From the NCBI GenBank assembly GCA_963169475.1, contig CAUJFT010000080.1, forward strand, positions 1-10,353: a DNA stretch of 10,353 bases, written 5' to 3'. Of the stretch, positions 1 to 8,133 are shown piece by piece. The DNA is from Bacteroidota bacterium. Lineage in GTDB: Bacteria; Bacteroidota; Bacteroidia; J057. The stretch's first letter is position 1. Every line of letters starts with the position of its first letter. Below the pieces are notes generated by a model. That model had not been told where the DNA came from, made no database searches, and saw only the letters and a program-made list of their open reading frames with translations. A program made the translations under genes and the position numbers.

Positions 1-2512
1 TTGCTTCGGTCTGAAAGACCAATCGCTTGTTAAGGATATAATTGAATTTAAGCATAGAAACCTGATTCAGATAGAAGGAATTTGAGGCGGGTTGAAGACG
101 GTTCTTTATATAATTTAGATTAGAATTAGAAGAAACCGTAAAATCTAAGGCAGTGCTGACATTACTGCTAATTACTAGATTAACACCCGCATTGGGAGCA
201 TCTGAAATATTTAATTTTTGGTTAATTAACCCAGGGGTTCGGGTATAGTTAAAGGAGAGACTAAGGTTTAGATTAGAACGTAGTGGTTTTACCGGAATAC
301 CATAAGTCAAAAGAGTACGTACAGAGAAATAGCCGTTTAGATTTACGGGGCGGCTTAGTTGTGTACCTTTCGCAAGAGGGATTCCGTATAAAATAGTATC
401 CGAATTAGCAGCAAATACCTCATTTCCAATATAGTTTGTAATATAGGAGGCGTTTATTAATGTAAAGAAGGAGCTTGCATTTTCTATATTTACCGCAGAA
501 TATCTGCCCATAAGTGTTTGGATAAATGCTTGGTTTAAGGAAGCATTTCCTGTGCTTACTCGAATAGGATTTGTATTGTTTACCACTTCTTGCAATTGGG
601 TAACGGTGGGGATATTGGTAGCAGTACGATAGTGTATTCTTAGGTTTTGATTCTGGTTAAACTTAAATTGTAGCCTGAAATTGGGGAGGATATTGTCAAA
701 ATTTCTGGATAATTCATAGGCGTTGGGGAAGGATTGATGGTTTAGGAGTTGGGTTCTTTGGTAACTCAGTTCTGCCGAAAAATTGATTTTTTTATCTTGA
801 AACCGAATACCGGAACTCGCATTATGGGTAAAATATCGGTTTTCAAATTGATTTGAGAGCAAGGAGTCTATAATTTCACTAGGGATTTCTATCGTTTTTT
901 TATCGGAGCGGGTTTGGGTAAAATTAGTTCCAGCGGAAAGTTGTAGGCGGATTTTTTTTCCTAAAGGGTCTGTATAATTAACGTTGCCTCCTACATTCAT
1001 TCCATTTTGAAGCAAGTTTGAAGTTTGATTTAAAGTATCTGTGTCTATATTGCTTTGATAATAAATATTTTCTGCTTCCAAAGAGTACCCGTTTTGGGTC
1101 TGATTTTGTCCTTGATTGATGGAAACGGAAACCGTTCTCCCTTTTTTACGAAATTTATGCTTATATAAAAGGCTATTTGATAAAGTATATCCATTTCCAT
1201 CACTAAGGTACTTATTTTGGGTTTGGTTAAGGAAAGCAGTATCCGCGAGGGTTACTCCGGAGATGGTCTGTAGCCCCTCTTTATTCTGGAAGCTAAATCG
1301 CGATTGAGCTACAATGGACCTCATAGAATCTATCTCATATTCCAATCGAAGGTTTAAGCGGTGGTTCATATTTTTGGCATTAGCCTTTAAGGCTTCAGAA
1401 TAAGTTTGTCCGGCTTGCTCCGGTAGGATATATTGGCGAAAAAGCGTTGAGGCAACGGCATTATTACTAAAATTTCCAAACCAACTTCCGGTAACTTCTG
1501 TGTTTTTACCCCATTTATCTACGTAGTTGATGCCTGCGGCATGTGTGGTAGTAATTCCTGTTTGTTGAGCAGTGAGGAAATTTTCGGAAGGACTAAAATT
1601 ATCTCTTCTTCCTCCTCCCGGTCCTCCTCTCCCGCCTCCACCGGGACCACCACTGCTCATCACTCCCATTAAGTCATCTGACGTGAAATTTTGTTCATTA
1701 ATATTATTGGTAAATCCTACTACCGAAATTCTACGCTCTTTTTTGAAATAGTTTAGGTTTCCTCCTACTTTATAGCGGGAGTTTGTTCCATATCCGGCAT
1801 AAGTTCGCCCAAAAACACCATTTGAAAATTCTGGTTTGGTTACAATATTAATGGTTTTGGCGGTATTTCCATCTTCAAACCCTGTAAACTGTGCTTGTTC
1901 GCTTTGCCCGTCAAAGACTTGGATTTTATCTATCATTTCTGCCGGAATATTTTTCAGCACTGCATTCGGGTCATCTCCGAAAAAAGGCTTGCCGTTTACA
2001 GTTACTCGTTTTACTTCCTCACCTTGCGCTTGAACTTTACCGTTTTGTTGAGAAACCCCGGGCATCTTTAATACTAGGTCTTCCGCACTTGCATCGGGGT
2101 TTGTTTTGAAGGCAGAAGCATTAAATTGGGTTGTATCTCCTTTCTGTATTGCGGTAGGTAATTTTGCAGTGATATTCACCTCTCCCGTTCTTAGCTCTTC
2201 GGATTCAAGCAAAATCGTTGGTAAGGTAATTGGCTTATCCAAGACAAGAACCGTCTGATATTCTTTATATCCAAGGTAAGAAATTGTGAGGCGATAAGTC
2301 CCTTTTTTTAGGTTCTCAAAGGTAAAGTTCCCGTTCTCTCCAGAAAGTTCTCCTTGAATTGCAGAATCGGGGAGAGAGAGTAGCATTATTCCTGCGCTTT
2401 GGAGAGAAGAACTATCCGCCTTGGCTTTTACTACACCCGATAACGTAATCCCTTGTGCATTGACCAGAACCACGCAAAATACAAATAAGCAGTAAAGAAT
2501 GATTTTCCTCAT
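1..2512 (-). CDS. TonB-dependent-receptor-like outer-membrane beta-barrel protein (3' end missing)
   Basis: The reading frame is open from ATG at 2512 to the left edge, giving 837 codons with no stop. Residues 1-20 form a signal peptide ending N-A-Q. Residues about 22-105 match the carboxypeptidase-regulatory-like beta-sandwich common at the N-terminus of Bacteroidota receptors (motifs GNFTFENL and ISYLGYKEY). Residues about 115-225 look like a TonB plug, with the typical stretches EDLVLKMPGV, VNGKPFFGDDP and INIVTKPEF. The rest alternates polar and aromatic residues like a large barrel. A Gly/Arg/Pro-rich loop lies at residues 288-303. By family the protein sits in the outer membrane; members either import large ligands with TonB or are barrel proteins of unknown role (OMP_b-brl_3 type). 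No TonB box was identified, no SusD partner lies upstream, and the substrate cannot be told. It appears to be its own transcription unit. Confidence 0.9.
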   Translation of the reverse strand, partial: MRKIILYCLFVFCVVLVNAQGITLSGVVKAKADSSSLQSAGIMLLSLPDSAIQGELSGENGNFTFENLKKGTYRLTISYLGYKEYQTVLVLDKPITLPTILLESEELRTGEVNITAKLPTAIQKGDTTQFNASAFKTNPDASAEDLVLKMPGVSQQNGKVQAQGEEVKRVTVNGKPFFGDDPNAVLKNIPAEMIDKIQVFDGQSEQAQFTGFEDGNTAKTINIVTKPEFSNGVFGRTYAGYGTNSRYKVGGNLNYFKKERRISVVGFTNNINEQNFTSDDLMGVMSSGGPGGGGRGGPGGGRRDNFSPSENFLTAQQTGITTTHAAGINYVDKWGKNTEVTGSWFGNFSNNAVASTLFRQYILPEQAGQTYSEALKANAKNMNHRLNLRLEYEIDSMRSIVAQSRFSFQNKEGLQTISGVTLADTAFLNQTQNKYLSDGNGYTLSNSLLYKHKFRKKGRTVSVSINQGQNQTQNGYSLEAENIYYQSNIDTDTLNQTSNLLQNGMNVGGNVNYTDPLGKKIRLQLSAGTNFTQTRSDKKTIEIPSEIIDSLLSNQFENRYFTHNASSGIRFQDKKINFSAELSYQRTQLLNHQSFPNAYELSRNFDNILPNFRLQFKFNQNQNLRIHYRTATNIPTVTQLQEVVNNTNPIRVSTGNASLNQAFIQTLMGRYSAVNIENASSFFTLINASYITNYIGNEVFAANSDTILYGIPLAKGTQLSRPVNLNGYFSVRTLLTYGIPVKPLRSNLNLSLSFNYTRTPGLINQKLNISDAPNAGVNLVISSNVSTALDFTVSSNSNLNYIKNRLQPASNSFYLNQVSMLKFNYILNKRLVFQTEA

Positions 2513-2536
2513 AAAGAACGGAGTTAGTATCAAGAA

Positions 2537-2566
2537 CAAATTTTACGCCGGAATAGTTCAACCCAA
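2537..2566 (-). promoter_or_regulatory. Possible promoter of the outer-membrane receptor gene
   Basis: Read on the minus strand, TTG at 2566-2564 is followed 18 bases later by TAAAATTTG (2545-2537). This resembles the Bacteroidota -33 TTG / -7 TAnnTTTG promoter, but the -7 box carries one extra base. A transcript would start about 20 bases before the ATG at 2512. The 123-base gap 2513-2635 holds no gene and no clear terminator for the upstream rlmI-like gene, only a T-run just after its stop. Confidence 0.3.
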
Positions 2567-2635
2567 TCCAGAAGCATGTAAACCTTGTCCGTAAGATTTA
2601 TCCGAAAAATTAGCTAAATTATTAGTAAAAAAACG

Positions 2636-3799
2636 TTATTCCACAGAGAGTATCAGACCTTTAAGATATTCTCCTTCACGGTGGCAAATGTCTGTGGGGT
2701 GGTCTGCTCCCTGTGAAAGGTGAGCCAAAATTCTAATATTTCTTCCTGCATCTGCTGCTGCTCCAAAAACGATTTTCTGGAATAAAACCCTGTCAATGTG
2801 TTGAGAGCAAGAAAAGGTAAACAACAATCCTTTGGGCATAATTTTCTGAAAGGCTTTGAGATTGATTTCTTTATACCCCCTTGCTGCATTGTCCACCGTA
2901 GAGATATGTTTACTAAATGCCGGAGGGTCAAGAATAATGCAATCATACCAATCAGAGGGCATCTCTTTGAGGTAGTGAAAACAATCTGCTGTAATGATTT
3001 TATGGTTTATCTCTACAAAATTCAGTTCCATATTACGTTTACAAATCTCGGTTGCTCCTGCTGAAATATCAAGGGAGGTTACAGACTTCGCTTTTCCTGC
3101 TGCGGCGTACACCGAAAACCCGCCGGTATAAGAAAAGGCATTCAGTACGGTTTTTCCTTCGCTATGAAGCCTAACTTTTTCACGATTATCTCTTTGGTCA
3201 AGAAAAAAACCCGTCTTTTGCCCATTTACAACATCTGCATAAAAAGAAAGTCCATTTTCTTTAAAAATAACCTCTCCCGTATTTTCCCCTTTCAACCATT
3301 CTCCGTTTTTTTCCTCCTTATCTTTTTTTAGATAGATAGATTCGCACCCTATTTTTTTGCTTAAAAATGCTATCAAAGCGGGTAGCATTTGCTCTCCTCC
3401 TGGGGTTCTAAGCTGAACGCTTGCCGTTTTTCCGTAAACATCAGTGATTAATCCAGGTAGAAAATCTCCTTCTGCATGAAAAAGCCTATATCCTGTAGTT
3501 TGCTCAAAATCTATCACAGATTTCCGAACCTCAAAGGCATTTTGAAACTTAGTCAGCCAATAATCATCATCAAAAATGCCGGAATATGCTCCGGTATGAA
3601 ATATCTTAGCACGGATTTGGGCATCGGGATTGTAAAACCCGTATCCAAGAATTTCTCCTTTTTCTGAAAGAATCGGAAGAATATCTCCAGATCTTGCTTT
3701 CCCTTTTACGTGCTGGATAGCCCCCGAAAATAGCCATGGGTGTCGCAGAAGTACCGCTCTTTCTTTTCCCTTCTTTAATTGTATGTATGATCGAACCAT
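2636..3799 (-). CDS. rlmI: RlmI-type 23S rRNA (cytosine-C5)-methyltransferase
   Basis: The 387-residue product matches the RlmI/YccW family in length and layout. That family uses S-adenosylmethionine to methylate a cytosine of 23S rRNA (C1962 in E. coli) in the cytoplasm. An N-terminal PUA RNA-binding domain covers about residues 4-85 (motif RHPWLFSGAI). A central linker leads to a Rossmann methyltransferase fold: GQKTGFFLDQRDNR at 193-206, the SAM-binding motif FSYTGGF at 222-228, an acidic strand end at LDIS (243-246), DPPAF at 291-295, and FSCSQH at 329-334, where Cys331 is the presumed catalytic cysteine. The C-terminal HREGEYLKGLIL is also typical of the family. All key residues are present. 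The ATG lies 4 bases after the glycosyltransferase stop, so this is the last gene of the three-gene operon. Other members of the family act on other positions, so the exact target base is inferred. Confidence 0.92.
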   Translation of the reverse strand: MVRSYIQLKKGKERAVLLRHPWLFSGAIQHVKGKARSGDILPILSEKGEILGYGFYNPDAQIRAKIFHTGAYSGIFDDDYWLTKFQNAFEVRKSVIDFEQTTGYRLFHAEGDFLPGLITDVYGKTASVQLRTPGGEQMLPALIAFLSKKIGCESIYLKKDKEEKNGEWLKGENTGEVIFKENGLSFYADVVNGQKTGFFLDQRDNREKVRLHSEGKTVLNAFSYTGGFSVYAAAGKAKSVTSLDISAGATEICKRNMELNFVEINHKIITADCFHYLKEMPSDWYDCIILDPPAFSKHISTVDNAARGYKEINLKAFQKIMPKGLLFTFSCSQHIDRVLFQKIVFGAAADAGRNIRILAHLSQGADHPTDICHREGEYLKGLILSVE

Positions 3800-3803
3800 T
3801 TAT

Positions 3804-5654
3804 TTAATTAATATTATATAAAAGCGCATATATGAGCGGATTACCTTCTTTTATTTTGACGGAGATAAACTCCGGAATTGTTCCAGAATCTGTCTTTACT
3901 TTTATAGTAAAATTTCCGACTACTTGATGCGGAGAAAATATATGACGTAACCTTTCTCCCATAAAAACAGTTTGAAAACCGGTGTTTTTATCTGCAAAAT
4001 TCCGAAAATCGGCTTTCCGTTCCCCTACCTTTTTATTGTTTTGCCAGATTTCTACGGTCATGCTCTCCGTATCGCGAAGATTTGCCGTTTGAGTACGGAG
4101 AGCGACCTCCAAATTGCTATGATAAGGAAAAAGCGTATCTATTTTTACCTCAAGGGAGCTTTGGTTTTGGGAAGTATAGAGAAAATAGGTGTCCGGGCGA
4201 TGTTCAATACCAGAAGAATTCTTGGATAGATGGTAGATTTCGTAAGTAAATCCCTCCTCTTTATTGAGTATATAAGGGAACTTTTCTAAAGCTGAAAGAT
4301 AGTATTCCCTCGGAATCCCCCCAATAATAAGGTCTGAATAAGGAAGAGAATCCAAGTACTTTTTCCAAAATCTAACTTCTTTGGCACTCTCCGTAAGGGT
4401 ACGAAAAGGGAGGACTTGTAGTAAGGGAAAAGTATCATAATACCGAAGGTAATCCGGATTTACATTAAAAATTCTATTTTCTGCGGAAAGAGGTTTTATC
4501 TCGCCTCTAAGTCCAAACGAATGATATTGCTTAAAGGGCTGATGATACATAGTGTTAAAATGCTGTCTTTTTGTAATCAATGTAAAAAAACAGAAAAAAA
4601 GACTTCCTATAATGATAGGGATTATCGCTTTGTATTTCCATTCACCAAAAGAAAATAACCATAGCAAAAAACAAGGAAAGCTAAAAATCAAGAGCGAAGC
4701 CTGCAAAACGGGAGAACGGTAGATAGAATATAGATATCCTATTATTAAAGGAATTAAAAACCAAGAAAGCAACAATCTTCTTTTTAGCCTTAAATCAGCA
4801 GAATAGACACCCTGACTTTGGGTAAAATATAGTATTATTCCCCAAAACACTACAAGTACTGTCCAAGCGGAGAGTAAGGCTGAAAAATGGAAAATATACT
4901 CCAAATAATATAAAAAAAAGCCAATATCTGGTTTGGCTAACCACCCGATTCCTCCTACATTGAGCTGAAACAGAAAAATAGAAAGATGAGGAAGATACAA
5001 TAATCCAATACTAATACAAGCAAGTAAGTAAGGAACTTTTTTTATTCTTTTCCATAAAATCCAGCCGCTCAAAACAATAATACCCGTAAACATCAAGCTA
5101 AAATGATGATTATAGCAATTGAGTGTAGCCACCAAAGTGAACCATAGGAAATCAAAAAAAGAGGGTTGTTTTTCTTTTTCCGGAAAAAAAAGATTTGTCC
5201 ATAACAATAATAATAGGAGAGAGAGAAAAAGCCCTGTTGCGTAGGGGCGGGCAATCATGCTTCCGGTCGTAATACTATATTGTAACCCTGAAAGATAAGC
5301 GGCAGTAAGCAATCCCGTAGAAACAGAGAACCATTTTTTTCCAAGTAGATAGCCCAAATAAATACTTAAAACACCCATAAACATAAAGGGGAACTTGACC
5401 GCAAACTCGCTTTGCCCAAATACTTTCACCCAATACCATACAAAAACCTGCACGCCGGCGGGGTGTCCGTCAGGCTTTACGCCTTTTTCAATCAATTCCG
5501 AGAAAGTATGAAACTGCAAACGCGACATCATGCTTAGCTCATCATGCGTAAAAGGAATCGCGCGATAATCCCAAAAACGAATTATTGTCCCTGCAATTAA
5601 AATCAACAGCAATAATACATAGTGAATACGTGAACTTTCGGCAGTATTGCTCAT
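3804..5654 (-). CDS. GT-C family membrane glycosyltransferase (GT39/ArnT-like)
   Basis: The product is a polytopic membrane protein with a soluble C-terminal part. From the chosen start (616 residues), the first membrane segment is at about 12-28, followed by the acidic pair Asp38-Glu39 (THDELS) and by DGHPAG at 62-67. This is the first-loop acidic site plus HP motif seen in GT-C enzymes of the PMT/ArnT type, which use polyprenyl-phosphate sugars on the periplasmic side. About ten hydrophobic segments follow up to about residue 355, then some 260 mostly soluble residues. ATG at 5654 overlaps the symporter stop in a 4-base ATGA, favouring it over the in-frame ATG at 5681, which would overlap by 31 bases and add nine polar residues before the first helix. 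The acceptor is unknown: it could be lipid A, a surface glycan or a protein. The gene shares an operon with the symporter and rlmI. Confidence 0.82.
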   Translation of the reverse strand: MSNTAESSRIHYVLLLLILIAGTIIRFWDYRAIPFTHDELSMMSRLQFHTFSELIEKGVKPDGHPAGVQVFVWYWVKVFGQSEFAVKFPFMFMGVLSIYLGYLLGKKWFSVSTGLLTAAYLSGLQYSITTGSMIARPYATGLFLSLLLLLLWTNLFFPEKEKQPSFFDFLWFTLVATLNCYNHHFSLMFTGIIVLSGWILWKRIKKVPYLLACISIGLLYLPHLSIFLFQLNVGGIGWLAKPDIGFFLYYLEYIFHFSALLSAWTVLVVFWGIILYFTQSQGVYSADLRLKRRLLLSWFLIPLIIGYLYSIYRSPVLQASLLIFSFPCFLLWLFSFGEWKYKAIIPIIIGSLFFCFFTLITKRQHFNTMYHQPFKQYHSFGLRGEIKPLSAENRIFNVNPDYLRYYDTFPLLQVLPFRTLTESAKEVRFWKKYLDSLPYSDLIIGGIPREYYLSALEKFPYILNKEEGFTYEIYHLSKNSSGIEHRPDTYFLYTSQNQSSLEVKIDTLFPYHSNLEVALRTQTANLRDTESMTVEIWQNNKKVGERKADFRNFADKNTGFQTVFMGERLRHIFSPHQVVGNFTIKVKTDSGTIPEFISVKIKEGNPLIYALLYNIN

Positions 5655-6871
5655 TCTAAATAAGGCTTTTCTTGAATCCAACCTTTCCCCTCTGTGATTC
5701 TTGCTATCATCATAGACGAGACATTATCCCCAATAGCATTAACCATCGTGGCTGGCGGGTCCACCAATGTCCCGATTGCAGTAATTATGGGGAGTGCCTC
5801 CGGAGGGAATCCGTAGAGAGAGACAATTAGCACCTCACCGATAAACCCACCTCCTGGGATTCCGCTCATTACTGTGCCACTAAGAATCGCCACTCCTATT
5901 GCAGTGAGAATTACCCAAGGGTCTGCAAATTCTTTTCCGAATATCCCAAAAAGTACAGATATTTTTAAAATGGCAGAAAGACAGGAGCCTTCCATGTGGA
6001 TAGTGGCACCTATAGGGATAACCAACTCACTCACATCTTTGGGCGTACCGATTCGGTTGGCGGCTTCAAGATTTGAGGGGATTGTAGCCATGCTACTACC
6101 TGTACCGAGCGCGACTAAGGAAGGAGGAATGATGTTTTTCCAGAATCGGCTAAATCCTTCTTTCCCTCCAGCCCAAGTAGCATAAAGGCTAAATGCTACG
6201 AAATAATAAAAGAACGATAGAGGATAGAACAGCAACATTGCCCGCATCATAGACCCAATTAATTGAGGGCCTAAATCTCCGGTTAAATAGGCAAAGTAGG
6301 CAAATAAACCCACCGGAGCATAATACATAACCCATTCGATGATTTTCAAAAAAATCTCATTTCCGGACCTTAGAAAATCCGCAAAAGCCTTCCCTTTTTC
6401 TCCTATATGCCCCGCAGCCCAGCCGGTAAGTACCGCAAAAAGAATCAGTGCCAGCATATTTTTTTTGGATAAAAGTAAGGGAAAATCATTTACTGTGAAA
6501 GTACTTACCAATTGTTGCCCTAAATCAAATGTCTCCTTGTTTTGAGGAGAGGATAGCGTAAGCATTAGCCCTTTTGCTGGCGGAAACAAAATCACTCCAA
6601 CAACCATTAGCATAGCGGCAATCGCACCTGTGATAATAAAAACCGAAAGCATCGTAATCATAATTTTGCCTAATCGTTTGCCACTTTCTATGCCCGCAAC
6701 CGCCGAAGATATAGAAAAATAGACCAAAGGCACTAACATCATAAACATAAGGTTTAAGAAAATATCCCCCAAGGGTTTTAGAAAAATAGCCCCTTTGCCT
6801 AAGCCTATTCCCGTAAGCGTACCGGCAATGATAGAAAGTAGGAGAATAATGGAAAAACGATATGCTTTCAT
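5651..6871 (-). CDS. Dicarboxylate/amino acid:cation symporter (SLC1/DAACS family)
   Basis: The 406-residue inner-membrane protein has the length and motif order of the GltP/GltPh family, which couples Na+ or H+ entry to uptake of dicarboxylates or amino acids. Hairpin 1 carries GTGSSMATIP (256-265), TM7 carries IPIGATIHMEGS (285-296), hairpin 2 carries SGIPGGG (336-342), and TM8 carries DPPATMVNAIGD (371-382). Aligned by eye to GltPh, Asp371, Asn378 and Asp382 match the conserved Asp394, Asn401 and Asp405. The side-chain-reading Arg397 is replaced by Ala374, and the TM7 NMDGT motif reads HMEGS. This argues against aspartate or glutamate as substrate and for altered ion coupling, but both points are inferred. 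It is the first gene of the operon with the glycosyltransferase and rlmI, behind a good -7 box. The ATG at 6871 opens directly into the first membrane helix. Confidence 0.92.
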   Translation of the reverse strand: MKAYRFSIILLLSIIAGTLTGIGLGKGAIFLKPLGDIFLNLMFMMLVPLVYFSISSAVAGIESGKRLGKIMITMLSVFIITGAIAAMLMVVGVILFPPAKGLMLTLSSPQNKETFDLGQQLVSTFTVNDFPLLLSKKNMLALILFAVLTGWAAGHIGEKGKAFADFLRSGNEIFLKIIEWVMYYAPVGLFAYFAYLTGDLGPQLIGSMMRAMLLFYPLSFFYYFVAFSLYATWAGGKEGFSRFWKNIIPPSLVALGTGSSMATIPSNLEAANRIGTPKDVSELVIPIGATIHMEGSCLSAILKISVLFGIFGKEFADPWVILTAIGVAILSGTVMSGIPGGGFIGEVLIVSLYGFPPEALPIITAIGTLVDPPATMVNAIGDNVSSMMIARITEGKGWIQEKPYLE

Positions 6872-6902
6872 GCTAAGTATGATTTACGCCGTTGTCAGGG
6901 GG

Positions 6903-6910
6903 CAAAGATA
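6903..6910 (-). promoter_or_regulatory. -7 box of the symporter-glycosyltransferase-rlmI operon
   Basis: On the minus strand the bases read TATCTTTG, an exact match to the Bacteroidota -7 consensus TAnnTTTG, followed by a C-rich stretch as is common in the phylum. Transcription would begin about 20-25 bases before the ATG at 6871. No good -33 TTTG lies at the usual 17-23 base spacing; the nearest TTTG (6925-6922) is only 11 bases away, so activity may be weak or need an activator. Confidence 0.55.
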
Positions 6911-7092
6911 CAGACTTTATGCAAATTCGGGGTTTTTGTCCTTTCTTTGCGAGAAAAAATTTAGAAGATATAGTCTTTATGCCTTTTTCATTTTTCATAA
7001 ATCGCATAGACAAACGCATTAAGAATTTCAGGAGGACAGGAACCAACCCACACTTTCCTTGTTGCGTGAAGTGAAATCTCATACATAGCCTA

Positions 7093-7127
7093 TTCCTATT
7101 GGTGGAGCATTTCGCTCAGTATAGGAA
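7093..7127. repeat. Two-part hairpin in the divergent intergenic region
   Basis: Outer arms TTCCTAT (7093-7099) and ATAGGAA (7121-7127) are perfectly complementary. Inside them GAGC (7105-7108) pairs with GCTC (7114-7117) around a 5-base loop, leaving an uneven internal loop. No T-run follows on the plus strand, so it does not look like an intrinsic terminator. It could be a protein-binding site or an RNA structure; the function is unknown. Confidence 0.45.
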
Positions 7128-7146
7128 AAATAGTATCTATTAGGTA

Positions 7147-7185
7147 TATCATAAGTATGATAGGTAAAATTTTTGTAATTTTGCC
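7147..7185. repeat. Two adjoining inverted repeats overlapping the lipoprotein promoter
   Basis: TATCAT and ATGATA (7147-7152 and 7157-7162) are perfect 6-bp arms around a 4-base spacer. Directly next to them, GGTAAAATT (7163-7171) pairs with AATTTTGCC (7177-7185), nine pairs including one G-U, around a 5-base loop. The second repeat contains the -7 box at 7176-7183. An operator placed over the promoter is a reasonable but unproven reading. Confidence 0.4.
7176..7183 (+). promoter_or_regulatory. -7 box of the DUF4292-type lipoprotein gene
   Basis: TAATTTTG matches the Bacteroidota -7 consensus TAnnTTTG exactly. A start near 7190 would give a leader of about 95 bases before the ATG at 7283. 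No clear -33 TTTG is found at the normal distance, which fits either a weak or a regulated promoter. Confidence 0.4.
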
Positions 7186-7282
7186 AAAAAATAATGATTT
7201 TTGTAGCAGCCTTAGCAATATCAATGCGTAGGCGATTGAGCAATAAATCTAATTTTCGTAACCTAATTTGTAGTTAATACAT

Positions 7283-8107
7283 ATGACAAAACTTAAATTA
7301 TACCGGCTATTATTCTCTATAATCCTCTTAGGTATCTTTGGATGCAAAACTACACATCATGCCCAAAAGCACCCGAAGAAACCCAAAAAACCGCCCGTAG
7401 TTACCAAAGACTCGGTATTATTTTCCGAATGGGAGCGTATCTCTCAATCTGCAAAAAATAAGGCTTTTCAATACAAAACACTTGCCCTTACTGGAAAAAT
7501 GTATGCAGAAATGCCTAAACAAGGACTCAATGGCGTTACCGTTAATTATAGAGTAAACATGAAAAAGGATAGCATTATCTGGATAAAAATATCCCTTTTG
7601 GGAATAGAAGGAATGCGCGCACTGATTACCCCCGATTCTATTAAAGTATTAGACCGTCAATCTAATATAGCCCATATTGCCCCTTTTTCGCGGGTGAAAG
7701 AATTTACGGGTCTCGAAATCAGTTTTCACCACCTCCAAGCGTTAATGGTGGGTAATTTAGCCGAAATTTGTAACGAAATGAAGATAAAAGAAGAGGGGCG
7801 AATGGATTACATTACAGAATGCCAGAAAGATAGCTTCCGATTTGAATATGAAATTCAGCGCGAAAGTTTTAGACCAGCGCGCGTCCTCTCTGAAAAACTG
7901 GACGCTTCTATTCGTGTAAATATGAATTATGCTGATTTTCAACCGGAAAGCACAGGCTTATTTGCACGCCAGATAGATATGGAATTATTTTCAGAAAAAC
8001 AAGGTAAAAATACGGCTTCTCTTACCCATTCAAAAGTAGAAATAAACCCAGAAGGAATAGGTTTTGGGTTTGCTATACCCGGCAATTTCAAGATACAGAA
8101 AGACTAG
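7283..8107 (+). CDS. DUF4292-type outer-membrane lipoprotein
   Basis: The 274-residue product starts with a short basic stretch and a hydrophobic segment ending in the lipobox LGIFGC, so Cys21 is the likely lipidated residue. The following stretch, to about residue 40, is rich in Lys, His and Pro and lacks the acidic residues that send Bacteroidota lipoproteins to the cell surface, so an inward-facing anchor is more likely. The body (about 45-272) looks like the DUF4292 family found in Bacteroidota, with the telling run IIWIKISLLGIEGMRALI followed by TPDSIKVLDRQ. The family has no settled function; a relation to lipid-carrying LolA/LolB-like folds is possible but only a guess here. It is alone on its transcript as far as can be seen, with 308 bases before the next gene. 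It was recognised from memory of the family, so the family name is less sure than the lipoprotein call. Confidence 0.82.
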   Translation: MTKLKLYRLLFSIILLGIFGCKTTHHAQKHPKKPKKPPVVTKDSVLFSEWERISQSAKNKAFQYKTLALTGKMYAEMPKQGLNGVTVNYRVNMKKDSIIWIKISLLGIEGMRALITPDSIKVLDRQSNIAHIAPFSRVKEFTGLEISFHHLQALMVGNLAEICNEMKIKEEGRMDYITECQKDSFRFEYEIQRESFRPARVLSEKLDASIRVNMNYADFQPESTGLFARQIDMELFSEKQGKNTASLTHSKVEINPEGIGFGFAIPGNFKIQKD

Positions 8108-8133
8108 ACAAGCAAAAGCATAAGTAGTTAAGT

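Larger units (their letters stand above)
6872..7282. other. Divergent intergenic region with promoters and inverted repeats
   Basis: About 410 bases separate the minus-strand symporter operon from the plus-strand lipoprotein gene. Only short open frames on both strands cross it, none with a recognisable domain or start signal. What it does hold is a -7 box facing left (6903-6910), a hairpin (7093-7127), two adjoining inverted repeats (7147-7185) and a -7 box facing right (7176-7183). It is best read as a shared regulatory region with leaders for both units. Confidence 0.6.

Noticed and set aside
1836..2109. Plus-strand open frames of 65 and 72 codons inside the receptor gene
   Set aside because: Both are antisense to the plug domain of the receptor, whose frame runs without a break from 2512 to the window edge.
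2600..2640. Possible terminator after the rlmI-like gene
   Set aside because: A T-run follows the stop codon on the minus strand, but there is no stable GC-containing stem before it; only the weak TTAGCTAA palindrome lies nearby.
6873..7082. Open frame of 69 codons on the minus strand just before the symporter
   Set aside because: No domain or start signal is seen, and the likely operon promoter lies inside it, so it would be cut off from its own transcript. Overlapping plus-strand frames at 6795-7022 and 6892-7074 are no better.
7100..7125. tRNA-like string (GCTCAGT beside GGTGGAGC), reminiscent of a D arm
   Set aside because: The parts are in the wrong order for a tRNA, and no anticodon arm, T arm or acceptor stem is found around them.
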